Origin: Deinandra increscens subsp. villosa
Lineage: Eukaryota; Streptophyta; Magnoliopsida; Asterales; Asteraceae
DNA length: 64,000 bases
NCBI GenBank assembly: GCA_039602395.1
Contig: JBCNJP010000019.1
Location: forward strand, 9,309,542 to 9,373,541
Direction of reading: 5' to 3'
The notes beneath the pieces are model-generated. The model searched no databases and was not told where the DNA came from. It saw only the letters and a list, made by a program, of their open reading frames with translations. This document shows, piece by piece, positions 44,801 to 58,355 of the stretch; the first letter of the stretch is position 1; each line of letters starts with the position of its first letter. The position numbers and the translations under genes are program-made.

Positions 44801-46087
44801 AACAAACAACAAAATTGAATACAACAAATAGTAGCAAGTGTGTGAGAAAAGAAGAGTCAAAGATAACATATCATATAAGGAAATATTCACACATAAGCAA
44901 ATAAGATTCCACATATGCACAAAAATATTTTAGTAACAAAATATAGCATACCTCAACACCAAATCCTTTTAGAGATCAAAATTATCTCCCAAATTTTAAG
45001 AGTCCAATCATACACCTAATATTGTGTGAGCCTTACTATATGAAAATCACAATAGTTCTTGGCTTTTACAAGTGTTTAAGTAAGAAGATATAAGAAAGAA
45101 CAAAAGTTTATTCATATCCTTCGAGATCATAAACAAAGAACATAATGTCATCATACTAGCATATAGCAACACGCATGTACTTTCTAGTCACCTATGATTC
45201 AATTTTTCATATAACTACATAAAATTCTAATTCTAATAAGAAATATGTAAAAGAACATACCAGTCGAAATCCGATGACTACAACAATTCAAAGAACCAAG
45301 AAAAAATTCTTAATATATGGAATATACAAAATCCAAAAATCAATATCATACTATAAAGTAATATGAGGTGCCAAGAAGATGTAAGAAAGAACAAAAGCTT
45401 ACACATCGAACACCGAGTGTACAGGTTCCTGGAGATCAGGAGCACATTGCACATGGTAATGTGCAAAGTGAGCAATGAACATACACATGTTAGGCACAAT
45501 AAAAATTTGAGAATTCAAGGAAAATTCTACAGGAAAAAATTAGGTGTAAGAAAATGATTACAATCTATCGTTAATCGGATATCTATAAAAAAACATATGA
45601 AAGAAAAAAACACAAAGTTATAAAGAACACAATAGAAATTTCACTTCAACAAAAAAACTACCCATCATTAGTGTAACCCGCACAAATAGCTTATTCGAAA
45701 ACACAGGCACGTTTAACAAATTCTAGCACACCTTTCGAAAATTAACAAATAAAAGAAAATTTAGCTTAGTAGCTACTTGACAACTTAATACAACCACCTA
45801 AAAGAATAAGAAATACTATTTGCTAAACGCCATATTTTAGTGATAAACAAGTAATATCAAATATCAAATAAATGGTAACATAATTGACCAAACTACACAA
45901 ACACAAAATAGAATTTGCATTTTAACAAATAAAAACAAGGACAAGAAAATAAAAAGAAGGAAACACAACAGCAAGACACACATAAAAGGAAGTCGAAGAA
46001 AACATGTCAAATCTAGAATATTCATGCATAAGCAATTGCGATTCAACACACTTACAAAAAAGTAGAGACAAACCACATCAAAAATGA
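41900..46087 (+). repeat. Tandem array of about 1.3 kb units, left part
   Basis: Landmarks recur in fixed order. AACACAAAATAGAATTTGC occurs near 43262, 44578 and 45900 (spacing about 1316 and 1322). CAACACCAAATCCTTTTAGA occurs near 43640 and 44953. CTAGTCACCTRTGATTCAAT occurs near 43870 and 45187. CACCGAGTGTACAKGTT occurs near 44092 and 45410. CCCGCACAA occurs at 41936, 44332 and 45678. Units are AT-rich and non-coding; frames inside are Lys/Asn- or Phe/Leu-rich by-products. The array begins with a partial unit and is interrupted by the MULE at 42130-43224 and the retrotransposon at 46088. Confidence 0.9.
42130..43224. mobile_element. 1095-bp Mutator-like element with gene-like interior (Pack-MULE candidate)
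   Basis: The left end (GGAGGAAAAATGGATTATAA...) and the reverse complement of the right end (GGAAAAATGGATTTTAATAA...) match over about 170 bp, past CCTAGTTGG.GGATAATAATA and ACACCGTTAGTTTTTT. A perfect 9-bp duplication, TAATATTAT, flanks it (42121-42129, 43225-43233), as in Mutator elements. The inside (about 42400-42950) is GC-richer than all surroundings and coding-like on the plus strand, with SSFETTIYADYVVANR in one frame. The source gene is not recognised. No transposase is encoded. Confidence 0.85.
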
Positions 46088-46737
46088 TGTAGGATTGAAA
46101 TCTGGTTACAGAGTTTAACCAATTACAAGGTTTTACTGAGAATTAACCAGGCGGAAACAAGTTAATTCTTATGCTCTGTTTGAAGTTAAGTGATATGAAA
46201 TCGAATACAAACCAAATATAACACTGATATGAATAAAACTGGGCACTATATTATAACTTGATGATTCGAAGTACATATGTAAGTGATTTACACACACTTG
46301 CTATCACAAGCAGATTACAAGTGTCTATTTATAGTTCCTTAAGGAATCAAGGGCTCTTCCTCTAACGATCATCTAAACCGTTGAGTAAAGATACATGAAC
46401 TAGAATAATATTAAACTAGTCTAGAAGATAAAGTGTTAGCTTCATGTCAGGCAGGAGAAGGACGGGAAACTGGATCAGATGTGTCAGACACAAATGGAGC
46501 TGGACAAGTTGATGTCCGAGATAACTCGCCTTACCGAGGTAACTTGAGTTATCTAGGGCGTGTCCACTGTCCAAGATAAACTATGCTTCTGAGGTAAAAA
46601 GGCTTTCCGATATAACTAGATGTTATCTCGGGCAGTTTGTTCTTCCAAGATAACTTATCTTGGGTCTTTTATTCCTTCCTAGATAACATATCTTTAGCTG
46701 ATCAGCACCATTTCTTTAGGATAAATAATTCGTTACA
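46088..46737 (-). repeat. 3' LTR of the retrotransposon
   Basis: 650 bp, with TG...CA ends on the minus strand. A TATA box (TATAAATA on minus) lies at 46326-46333. The part at 46500-46690 holds repeated CGAGATAAC/GTTATCTCG palindromic motifs. Confidence 0.92.
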
Positions 46738-46750
46738 ATCTCCCCCTAAG
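46738..46750 (-). promoter_or_regulatory. Polypurine tract next to the 3' LTR
   Basis: The minus strand reads CTTAGGGGGAGAT directly before the LTR start TGTAACG. It would prime plus-strand DNA synthesis. Confidence 0.85.
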
Positions 46751-46918
46751 ATGATGCTTTCAAAATCTTTCGAATAACATAGTAAATGAAAAAAAAACGA
46801 TTGCGGAATATCTTGAGCAAACAACTAACTTCTTCAAGAAAACGGATTTCTTCTACCAATTCTTTCCCAAATCAAATCTGAAGAGTCTGTTTGTGAGCAT
46901 GCAATCCAGTATTGTTTT

Positions 46919-49900
46919 CTAATCATTGAAGTTCCACTCAGCTGGATTTATCTCTCTGTGTCTTGTGATTGTGAATGATCCATCAGCTCTGTATACAATG
47001 TACCGATCAGTAGCTAGATCCAATTCCACATAAATGACATGACAGTGAGTTTTGATAGGTTTAACAGATGAGGTTTCCATTGTTGTTGTGTCAAAGTGCA
47101 TCCTTATCTTCATCATTAAGGACTGTTCTTGGGCACTTAGTCTTTTGCCATCACCAGCCATATTTCTCACATCACCAAGCTCTGAAGTCAGATAAAGTTG
47201 TGAGAGTTTCATTGCTGCTGAGTCTTAGAACTTCATTGGTGTTTATGGTGAACAGGTAGACACTTGTGTCTTCATCAAATTTCCAGGAGAGAATTCTTCT
47301 TCTTTCAGCATGCAGATCTTAAAGTTCTTTCTTGTCTGAGGATGATTCAGAGCTGGTAGAAATGACTTGAGATCTGTTTCTTTTTTCCATTGTTTTCTTT
47401 CTCCTTAAATTACTTGTTGTTGGTTCTAGTGAGTTCACAGGGTTGGTAGGTTCAGTGGGTGTTGAAGTTGGTTGTGCAAAAGATGGTTGTGTGATGGGGT
47501 GAGCTGATTTTTGGATTGAAGGAGTTTGAGATGATTCTGTTGTGGGTTTGGGTTTGGGTTTGGTGAGAGTTCAATTGGTGTGAAATTGTCAGCTCTGTAT
47601 TTTGGTGGAATGGGTTTGATTGGTTTGCACTTTTTGGTGGGTTCTGGTTTGAGGTCTGCTGGCCCTGGGTGGGCCAATGTTTGCGTTACTCAAGCCGACA
47701 TTCTCGCTTCCGCTTCATCCACCCATTCTTACCCTGAAAAAACAGGGTCACCTTAAGTCCTTGAACCGATAACCATCTTTCGGCTAACCTAGCCTCCTCC
47801 GTCCCTCGGGACCAACAAGGGGTAGTACAGGAATATTCACCTGTTGTTTATTTTAGTGGGAATGGTGGAGATTTGCGTAGTAGTGGGTAGAATAGAGGGT
47901 GAATTGCCAAGAAGTGATTCAATGAGACAAGAAGGTGTACTTGAGAAAGCTCCTAGAAGTCTAGGAATTTTTTTTCTTTCAAATATCCTTGATTGCTCCT
48001 TCCTTATCTCATCATACCTGTCTCTTTGAGTGTCCAAAGAACATGGGTTTACCGAGTTCTTTTCCTCTCCTAAAAACTCTATGAAGTACCTTTTGAATTC
48101 TCTTGTCTCCTCTGGTTTTGTAAGAGGAGCTCTAGCTATTTTCTGTGTTTCTTTAATCTTCACTTGCTCATGAATGGCATTATCAGCTTCAAGTCTTTGA
48201 CTTAGCTTGAGATTACATTCTTCTTCTACTACCATAGACATTAAACCACATAAGTCATTAGCAGAGGTTAAGCTGATAGCTTCAGGGGTGACCCATCCTC
48301 TAGCTAAGATTATGTCTCTCTAAGTTTTCAACAACTCCCAGTTAGCATCATTTGCAGCTAGCCTAATCTTTTCCTTTTCTTTGTTTATAGCAATGTCGGC
48401 TTCTTTAGCAAATAATTGATGCCTATTTTTCTGGCCTAGTCTAGTTTCTTCTTTCTTTCTTCCATAGACCTTCTTTTTGCTTCTTTTATTATATCAAAAA
48501 CAACTTCATTGGTTTGATAAATTTGCAGGTTGTCCTAAAGTGCAAATCCTCTGGCATGTGTCTATCCAATCTTTCTTGTTCCATTCTTTCAATCATATCA
48601 GTTGCTTATGCTAAGTTTATCATGCTTACATCTTCAGCAGGTAAGGTGGTTTCTTGCCCATCCAGAAGCTTTACAGGTTCTGTGGTCTTTGTTTTCTCAG
48701 ATGCAAACAGTTTTCCAGGAATCTTTACACCTTCTCTGCTTCTTCTTTTCCTTTCATTGATATCTTTCAACTGAGCCATATGAGACATCATTCTTTCATT
48801 GAATTCTCTGATCAATGCTTTGTCACACTCTCTTCTCCCATTAATATCTTCTCCATACCTGTCAAGAATAGGAATAAAAATAGTTCTTGAATAGTCTATT
48901 TTGTTTTCAAGAGTTGCCACATTCTTGTAGGCAGGTTTGAATCTTTTCTCATGTTCTGCCTGTAGGATTTCATCATCTGTCATTTTCTTCTTACCTTTCC
49001 CAAGATTGGGATTGTCAAGTAGGGTAGGTTATAACTTTATTGCTGATGGCAGCCCTTTTGATATATTGTGGTAGTGGATTGATTTTAACCACAGCTGTTC
49101 CTGGCTTATATTTTGCCCAGTAGTTGGCTAAAATATCATTTACAATATCTTCAACAGGAGTAGTTGGGACTACATGAACAAGTTCTGAGTGGTCCCTTGT
49201 AGGTGGATAATAGGGTCCAAACTCTATTAGATACCCCCTTTCATCTCTAACACCTCCCAAATCTACTAGAGGAGCTTCAATTTGAAGAACTTGTTTAGGT
49301 TCCACAGGAGGAAAAGGAGCATAAGTTAACCAAGAGAAGTTGAGCAGAGAAGTTGAGCAAAGAAGAACCATCAAGCCTAGCTTGATCCTTGAGCAAAGAA
49401 GAACCATCAAGCCTAGCTTGATCATGTTCCTCACCCTGGTTGTCTTGGCTCTTGGGATTCCCAGACACATCATCATTTACCTCGGGTGCTACTAAAGGTG
49501 CCTTTGGGTTAGAGGATGACCTAGTTTCCATGAATTGGGTCTTATTGATGTTACCACTGTCCACTGGTTCCGGTGGGGAATCTAGTGTAGTGGCAACCCT
49601 TTTCACATCAGCCATGTCTATACTCCTATGGTTGAACTCCTTACCAAAGTGTGGTTAGGGTGATTTTTCCTTGAGACTCTTTAACACATATCCTGCAAAT
49701 AAGGTTTCTGGAGATAGTGTATCATAAAAAGTACAGAAAATGTCATCACCTTCACTTTGAGGTGTAAATTGGCTTGGTCTTGTTGGAGTTTTACTAGTGA
49801 ATGAGGGATGCACATTCAAACCTATAGGTTATCTCCTTTTGGAGAGTCACTTTTTGCTTTGCTATCCCTTTTAGCTTTTTTCTGCCTAAGAACTTTGTCC

Positions 49901-51250
49901 TTGGCAGGGCTTGAAGCTTGGGTAGCTATGGGTTGCATAGGTGGAGTAAACCTTGCACCCTCTTTCTCAGGATTTTCTGGATCATTGGTAGGGGAAGAAA
50001 TGGCTGAATATTGACAAATTTTGACTTTCGCTTCCTCTTTTTGAGTGGTAAACGTTTGGAAGAGGAAAGATTTGCAGTTGGGGGTTCAACCTCTGTTGGT
50101 AACACAGGATTGTCAACTAGAGCATTAAGCTCAGGATTTGCCTATGGTTGCACCAGTGGTGCACCCACTGGAGGTCTAGGCACAGGTATGGGATGGTCAG
50201 TGTCCCTGCCTGTATACCCTTTATTCTTTTCATTGCTTGATAAATAAGAAAATAATTTTTTATTTGGTACCCTCAACTGGTAAATTTTATCTGGTATTTT
50301 TAAGTTGGGTATCAAGCATTTAGAATGTGCTCCAAAAATCTAGGATACATGTGAAAGAAGTGAACATTGTTTGGTTTTAAATTGTTCACCATACCATCCA
50401 GCACCATTCTTGAAAATTTTAAATTCAAACCTTGTACTAGGCCATGAAAAGCTGAGGCCTGCCCTAAAGAGAGTTCATCAACACTCTTCTTTGAGGACAG
50501 ATTTGCCAAAATTACATGAGCCAGAAATCTCCATTTGAATGGCAGTTGTGATTTCTTTATCTTCTTATCAGATCCCTTATATACTACAGCCCTTAAGGTT
50601 GAAAATATTTAGAGGAAGGCACATCTTTGAAGCCTCCTAGGTCATTGAACTTAAGATGTGTTCTTATCTTCTGTGATTTTTCCCTTATGACCTTGAACAG
50701 TCGAGTGTACATCATACACTCCACCAACATTCTTTGTTCTGGATGCATTTTGCCAAAATTCTGTAATCACCACTTTGCATATGTTTGGATAAATTGTAAG
50801 AGTGTAGTGAATGTGTGCTTTTTTTAGAAATTCGATCATCTCATGATATACAGAGCTTCTCTATTTTTGACAGGAGTGCCACTGTATTGTGGTCAGCATG
50901 GAGTAGAGCATTCGCATCAGAGGATGATTCTCATTTCTTTGCTTTACGTGCCATTTGTGTTTAATGTGGGTATTGAAAATGAACAGAATCGGAGAAGTAT
51001 GGGTAGGATGTGGAGAAAGTGAAGGTTTGGAAGTATATGAGAGTGATGGTGATTAACTGTGTGTAGTTAATTTGTGGAATCGTGGGTTTTAGGTTACCGC
51101 AAGTCGCTTTAAATTAGGGGTGTGGAAGGCACGGTTATTGTAAAAAGCACAAGTGGGTCTGGTAAAAGAGAAAAAGGTGGGTTGACGTGGCATTTTCTTC
51201 TTGGACCAACGGTTTTCCCATCGGACAACTTGCATAGCTATTAAGCCCTT
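46919..51250 (-). pseudogene. Extra coding region after pol (env-like position), broken
   Basis: A series of minus-strand frames: 50509-50312 (FHGLVQGLNLKFSRMVLDGM, MYPRFLEHIL; the same family as 40038-40890), 49615-49015 (Ser/Pro/Asp-rich, then PPVEPKQVLQIEAPLVDLGG and KPGTAVVKINPLPQYIKRAA), 48983-48606 (LIREFNERMMSHMAQLKDIN), 48241-47837 and 47677-46919. The frames look like one long protein cut by stops and shifts. Sireviruses often carry an env-like gene here; no signal or fusion peptide could be made out, so the role is unknown. A 33-bp in-frame duplication lies at about 49345-49425. Confidence 0.55.
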
Positions 51251-51849
51251 TCTTAAGTTTTACCGATAAAAAACTTATCTCGGGAGATAAGTTTTACCGA
51301 TAACCTAGGTAAAACTTATCTCAGGTGAAATTACCTCGAAGGAGGTTTTCACGAGAGCTAACTCTTTTATTCTCTTTTAATTGACCTGGTGAGATTATCT
51401 CGGAGGAGATGATGTCATCCGATATAATTAAAGTTACCTCGAGTGTAGTTATCTCAAACAAGAAAACGTTTCCTAGGTTATAAGTTATTCCAGATGAGGC
51501 TATCTCGGGTGAGATTACCTCGGAAGTACTTTTTACAAGAAAAGTTGTGGCTTAAGGACTTTTCAAAGGTTTTCACCCGGGATAAGTTATGTCAGGCAAG
51601 CTTTTTACCAAAAAAAATTCTTTTTCTTTTTTTATCAAGAGATGGATCCAAAATTTCAATTTTTATTAGATTTGATAAGATTTTATTTTATCAAAATTCA
51701 TCATGCCTATGGCTGTGATAAGATAGAAAAATCTAGCCTCATCAAATGCTTTTGTAAACAGGTCAGCCAGTTGGTTTTTAGTTGGAACATGATGGAGTTT
51801 GAGTAACTTCTTTTCAACACAATCTCTAATAAAATGATACATGGTCTCA

Positions 51850-54800
51850 ATGTGTCTTTGAATGTTTGACTGGATTTTTAGTTATGTTGATGGCACTTGT
51901 GTTGTCAGCATACATAGGAGTTTCCATGAAGTTTATGCCATAGTCCATCATCTGATTTTGAATCCAAAGTACTTGGCCACAGCATGCTGAAGTTGCAATG
52001 TACACTGCTTCTGCTGTAGAAGTTGAGACACATGTTTTCTTTTTGCATTGCCATGATACAAGTCTGTTTCCTAGAAATTGGCATCCACCAGATGTTGACT
52101 TTTTGTCAAGATTGCATCCCCCATAGTCACTATCTGTAAAAGCATTAAGATTGAAGTCTTTGTTTTTAGAATACCTTAGGCCAAGCTTTGGTTGTCCTTT
52201 AGGTATCTGAAAATTCTTTTTACAGCATTTAAGTGTGATTCCTTTGGTCATGCCTGATATCTAGCACATAAGCAAACACTAAACATGATGCCTGGTCTGC
52301 TGGCTGTTAGATACATAAGGGACCCAATCATGGCCCTATATGTGTGTTCATTAACTGGTTCACCAGTTACATCAGATGTTAACTTGTGTGATGTTGATAT
52401 AGGAGTTTTGGCAGTGAAGGATGACAGCATGTCAAACCTCTTTAGCATATCCTGAATATATTTTGATTGATTCAGGAATATGCCATCTTTTGTTTGCTTT
52501 ACTTAAAAGTCCTAAAAAGAAGGTGAGTTCACCCATTGAACTCATTTCAAATTTTTCTTGCATTAGGGCTTCAAACTCCTTGTAGAGAGCATCGTTTGTT
52601 GAACCAAATATTATATCATCAACATAGATTTGTACCATCAAAAGATCCTTACCAACAGTCTTAATGAAGAGAGTTTCATCATAGCTCCCCTTTTGTACCC
52701 ACATTTAGTTAGATAACAAGAGAGAGTCTCATACCAGGTTCTTAGTGCATGTTTAAGACCATACAGAGCTTTTATCAGTTTACAAACCTTGTATAGATGA
52801 TGTGGATCTTCAAACCCAGGTGGTTGACATACATATACTTCTTCATTTAGTAATCCATACAAAAATGCACTTTTGACATCCATTTGGTAGACATGAAAGT
52901 TCTTGTAAGCAGCATATGCTAAGGAATATTCTAATTGCTTCTAATCTTGCTACTGGTGCAAAAACTTCATCATAGTCTATTCCTTCTTCTTGAGCAAAGC
53001 CTTAAATTACTAACATTGCCTTGTTTTTTACCACAATGCCCCTTTCATCTTTCTTGTTTCTGAAAACCCATTTTGTTTCAATTGGTGTTGGTTCATTTTT
53101 TGGTAAATCCACCAATTCTCATACTCTTTGTTTGTTAATTTGAAGCAGTTCTTCTTGCATAGCCTCAATCCAACTGTTTTCTCTCAAAGCTTCATTTATT
53201 TTTTTTGGTTGCTCCTGTGACAAGAAGCATGCATGTAGACAAATGTTTGCTTCAGCTGATTTGCTTCTTGTAAGTATAGGTGCTTCCACTTCTACTATAA
53301 TATTCTCTAGAGGATGATTTTTCAAAACTCTAGAGTTATAAGAAGGTGGGAATTTATGATGACAATTAGGCTCAGAAAATTTTAATGGAGTAAACTCATT
53401 CATAAGCACTAATTCATTATTCAGATATTTCTGTTGAAGAGGGCGATTCTTCATTTTGTAAGGAAACAGGCTCAGCGATTTCTCCATCAATATCATCAAC
53501 AGGAGTAGGTGAGCTCAACCCTTCAAGTAAAGTGGAGGTTGAGTTGCTACAGTCCATTTGTTTGGCACTGATGCATGTGATTGTATGTTCAGATCATCTT
53601 CATTTCTTGAGTTTCCAAGATTGACAGTTGTATGTTGATATGTTAGCATATGATCTTCAGCTGGTTTTTCTGAATCAATTACAATTTGAAGAATAGGTGT
53701 CCCCTCTAAATTGAACTGAATAACATCTCCTGGAGTCAAGTTGAATTTGGTTGTTGGAACAAAAGGTCTTGTGCTAACAGATGAAAAGAATGGAGGGTCA
53801 ACACCTTTGAACCTGCCTTTTATAGCATCTTGAGGTACTTCTGTCTGCATATTTTCACTAAAAGGCTTATCAATAGTTATATTGAAAGCAGCGGTTAGAA
53901 GTCAATATTTATTAGGGCACGGTTCTAAAATTGTTCTTTAATTTTTCATTAAATACCACATTTATGGCTTCTTCAATAATCTTAGAACTGGTGTTTTATA
54001 CTTTGTATGCCTTAGAGACACCAGAGTATCCCACAAAATAACCATCAACAGCTTTTTCATGCAAATTTTGACAGTTGCTCATTGGTTATTAGTATTGTAA
54101 TAGGACAGCCAAATGATTTGGTTTTCTTTTTCTCCAAATATCATAAGGTGGCTTTTTTGTCCTTTTACAATCAAAATCATGTTTTGCACATAGCATGCAG
54201 TATTTACTACTTCTGCCCAAAAGGTTACAGGTAATTTTGATTCAGCCAACATAGATCTTGCAGCCTCAATTAAAGTTATATTTCTTCTCTCAGCAACACC
54301 ATTTTGTTGAGGAGTTCTAGCTGCACTGAATTGCCTAGTGATTCTTTTCTCTACACAGAAAGAGTTTAACACTTGATTCTTAAGCTCTGTGCCATTGTCA
54401 CTTCTTATTGTCTTGACTTTTAAATTAGACTGGTTTTCAAGTTGAATAATTAAAGGTTTTAAAATCTCAGGGGTTTCATCTTTGGTTGAAAGAAAGAATA
54501 CCCAGGTGTATCTTAAAAAATCATCAGTTATAACAAAGCAATAAGACTTTTACCCTAAGCTCTTTACCCTTGTGGGACCAAACAAGTCCATGTGTAACAA
54601 TTATAAAAGTTTTGAGATAGAGCTTTCCAATTTGGGCTTATGAGAAGATTTGTGTTGCTTACCTTTTAGACAAGCAATACATTGTTCAGTACATATGAAT
54701 GTTTTATTTGGTAAACCTTTGACCAAACCAAGTTTTATAAGTTTGTTCATGATTTTAATGTTCACATGACCTAATCTTTCGTGTCATAAATCCGATTCAT

Positions 54801-55232
54801 CAACAGAAGCCTTGGATAGGCATGTGATACCATCCTTAGATGTTGTATGTGCCATATCCAGAGTGTATAGACCATCCTTTATAGATGCTTTAATTTAAGA
54901 TCATTCATCAGAAATCTCAATACCTGGTTTAAGGATGTGAATATTAAACAGAACATTCAACTTCTTGTCACACATTTGTTAAGCACATCAACATAGTTTA
55001 CCTTTTTAAAGGTAAGCTTCCCATTTGTAACTGTACCTTGTCCACAAATTTTTCCCTCAGCAAAAGCAACTGGTCCTCCATTAACTCTTTTTGTATTTTT
55101 TAATAGATCTGTATTTCCTATCATGTGGCAAGAACATCCACTATCTACAACCCAAATGCAGTTCTGAGATTTATTGGATGTGATATGCACATGTCGAGAC
55201 AAAATATGAGTTAATTTCTGAGGGAGACCCAA
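51850..55232 (-). pseudogene. copia pol: protease, integrase, reverse transcriptase, RNase H (broken)
   Basis: Protease: WVVDSGCSCHMIGNTDLLK (about 55150). Integrase: LGHVNIKIMNKL and CIACLKGK zinc region, then the catalytic residues in HMDLFGP, IRSDNGTEL and QNGVAERRN (about 54770-54290). RT: MDVKSAFLYGLLNEEVYVCQ, ALYGLKHALRTWYE, YVDDIIFGST (active site 52626-52615). RNase H: FTDSDYGGCNLDKKSTSGG, STSTAEAVYIA, YADNTSAIN. Several stops and frameshifts (for example before HMDLFGP, after KRG near 52690, and at 52250) inactivate it. The order PR-INT-RT-RH is that of Ty1-copia. Confidence 0.92.
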
Positions 55233-56199
55233 GCCTTTGTGGTCTTCGTTCTTCCCATTGCATCATTGTATTTATACTCTTTAAGTACAAGAGTTTGAGT
55301 CACTTCTCTAGTTTTTAATGATTCAACTTTTGACTGATCATGAGTTAAAGAATTTTGACTCTCTGTGAGAATAGAAAAAAGAGTTTATTTTAGACTGAAA
55401 GTCTATTGCCTTTTTTTGTGGCATTTTTTCTTGATCTATATTCCCTTTGTCTTCTGGTCGTTGCTTTTTCAGAATAGTCAAATTTGAGATCTGAAAGTTT
55501 TCTTTGAAATACCTGTTTCTTTTGGCCATTTGAGACAATTTTATTTTGATTAGGACAAAAATCTTTGTTGAAATCTTTGCTTAAAGTCCTAGAAATCTTT
55601 CCGGAGTAACTTTTGTTGTCCGGGGTAATTTTACCTCGGGCCTGTGAAAATGGTCTTCCGAGGTAATTTTTACCTTGGGTGCTCTTTTTCTCTCGTTTTG
55701 ATGCTTTCCAGAGTGATTTATTCCCTCCAAGGTAAGTTTTACATCGGGATACTGAAGTTTGCCTTCCGATGATAAACTTCATCTCGGAATCAAATTTTCT
55801 TCCTATAGGAGCAAAAATGCTCCTAGACTTGTGTTTCTTTTGAGTTTTGTGGTATGAAAATGTTCAAATTTCTCAAAGTCATGATTGCTGATACTTTCTA
55901 ATCCCTGCTTGTCAACAGAGTTGGGTTGTGTCTGTTCTGAATGAAATTATTTTGGACTTTTGACTTCCTAAAGTTGACTTTCTTGTTTTTATTATCACAA
56001 ACAAATTTTAATTTAATAGAACTTTTTATTTTCATTTGTTTGGCTTTTGACAACTTCACCTATATTCAAAAATGGATTGTGATGACAATTGATAGCAAGA
56101 TGACTGATTTTTTCCACAGATCAAACATTCCTTTATCATTTTAGTTTTAAACTCAGAAATTTTTTAGACTGAAGGTGTTTCCTCTTTTGAAGAGTTTTG

Positions 56200-58096
56200 A
56201 GAGGAATAAGATTCAGTTCTTTTGGTTTCTTTCAATTTCCAGAGAGATTTCACATTTCTATCTAAATTGTTGTAACTCTAAGGTCTACTGATGACAGCAG
56301 CTACTGATAAGATCTTATCAGTTTTGGATGTTGACTCAGATATATAACTGGAGATTGAAACTTCTTTTCTTGTTTTGATAATGGGATCAGGGGTAAGTTG
56401 AACTTTTGTTTCTTCATTCTTAACCTTTTTCACACACTCAGTGTATGAATCAGGATAAGTGACTTTATTATACCCAATTCCATTATTCAAATGATTTCCT
56501 GTTGCGTTCTGACTTTGCCATAGTTTTAAGTGTTTCTCATTACTTTTCACAGTCAACAATAGCAACAGAAAATTTGATTTCACAAGTACTCAATTCAGAT
56601 TTTACTTCCTCATTTTCTTTGTTTGCAAATTCTAATTTAGAGAGCAGATCCTTGATTTGAGTAACAAGATTGGACTTTTCATGTTTTAATGCACTAATGT
56701 TGTTGATTAGTTCCTCAATCTTACTGTTGTAGGTAATATCAGCTTTTCTAGAATATTCTTTGATTTCTTAGAGACTTGCCATTTCCTCAATCAGCTCAAG
56801 GTTATGTTTTCTATAGATTTCTATTTTTCAGCACATTCAGTTTTGCAAAGAAGAGAAAGTACTTCATTTGGAATTTCAGTATTTACCTCATAGTTTGAAG
56901 AGGTATCCATGGATGAAGTAGAGGAGTTCTCAGCAGAGTAAGAGACTTCTTTTGCCATTAAAGCATGATTGATGGAAGAATTCTTGCATGATTTCTTCCC
57001 AATCAACACAACTGGTTTGATTAGCAACAACAGCAAATCCATAGCTTTGTGGCTTTGAGTTTGATGATGGAGCAGTGGGACCTTCGGTAGATGCATTCAT
57101 GAGTGGGTAACTTGTGTGTATGCATTACGAGGTCTCAGATATTTGTCTCCTCCATCTTGGCTTGTGTTATCTCTTCTGGGTTGCTTGCATTCCCTAGCAA
57201 AGTGTCCTAATTGGTGTTAGTTGTAGCATACTCTTGTCAAACCCAATTTGAGCATTTCTATCTCCATTGAATTTTCTGCCTGTTCTTTTCTAGAACCTTT
57301 GTGCATGCAAGGAGATCATTGCTAGTTGTGTGTTGATGTCCATCTCTTCTAGATCATCAACACTGAAGCATTCTAGATCTGATCTAGTGAGCCCACCCTG
57401 ACTGTTTTCTGCAATATGAGGAAAGTTGTTATAAAAGAGAGGCATGATTTCATTACCTCTAGGTGATGTAGGATAAGTGATCAAAGGAGCCTTTTCACTA
57501 TAGTGACTTCTGTCTTCATGAGCAGTGATGAGTGTAGTAGAAGTTGGAATGGTCAAATTTACTGGCTTGTTCAGAACACCTGATATTTCATTAATTTCCA
57601 TTTCATGTGCACTGAGCATCCCGTGAAGTTCACTTAACTTCAAAGTTTTGAGATCTTTGTTGTATTTGATGCTTACTAAATGTCCAGACATCAGGACATG
57701 ATCTCAGAAACTTTCTTATCACATCGCCATTTTCCATCTTCACATATTTCCTTGTAGTTCATCAAGAAGTTGAACAAAACGTAGATACTGAGCATTCATA
57801 CTCTCACCATTTTTGTGAGAGAAGTTTTCATATCTATGTTTTAGAACATCTTTCTTATTTTCTTTCCTTTCATTAGTTCCTTCGTAAATTTCATTTTAAG
57901 CTTTCCATAAATCAAAAGTTGTTTTGCAATTTTTGAAACCTACGATAACAAAATTTGGAAGTGCTAACTGTAATGCCCATAAAGCTTTGTGATCTCCCTC
58001 AACCAACTTGTGGTCATCATCGGAATAGTCAACAACTGCTTTTACTATATCTACACTTGGTGTAGTAGCATATTTTGTTACAGAGATAGTGGCCAT
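56200..58096 (-). pseudogene. copia gag (broken)
   Basis: It starts MATISVTKYATTPSVDIVKA at 58096. The core reads DHKALWALQLALPNFVIVGF, NCKTTFDLWKA, ERKENKKDVLKHRYENFSHK and MNAQYLRFVQLLDELQ, then LKLSELHGMLSAHEMEI. The zinc knuckle region is CYN*HQLGHFAREC (about 57220-57180): the second cysteine codon is replaced by a stop. A Ser/Thr- and Lys-rich tail follows (57096-56278). Multiple stops show loss of function. Confidence 0.85.
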
Positions 58097-58338
58097 ACAT
58101 AACAGATTTACACATTCTGTAATCAGAATGATGAATATAACCTATCGTACGTAATTTCCATATATCAAAATCTTTGGGCATGAATGATGGTGGTTTGTTT
58201 GAACTACCATTTCATGATTCTCCCATGATTGAGAATGAAAATGTGGCAAGAGTAACTTTTTACTAAAAACAGAGTATGTGGGTAAAACAGAGTTATAAAA
58301 ACTGATTTTGAATGCAAGTTTTAAAAACACGAGCCAAG

Positions 58339-58350
58339 GCTCTGATACCA
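58339..58350 (-). promoter_or_regulatory. Primer binding site (initiator tRNA-Met type)
   Basis: The minus strand reads TGGTATCAGAGC, five bases inside the 5' LTR. This is the standard plant copia/Sirevirus complement to initiator methionine tRNA. Confidence 0.92.
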
Positions 58351-58355
58351 CCACT

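Noticed and set aside
43434..46076. Many 60-75 codon Phe/Leu-rich (minus) or Lys/Asn-rich (plus) frames in the tandem array
   Set aside because: They recur because the units recur, they shift frame between units, and composition explains them.
58339..58350. tRNA gene piece
   Set aside because: It is the 12-nt primer binding site of the retrotransposon; no cloverleaf flanks it.
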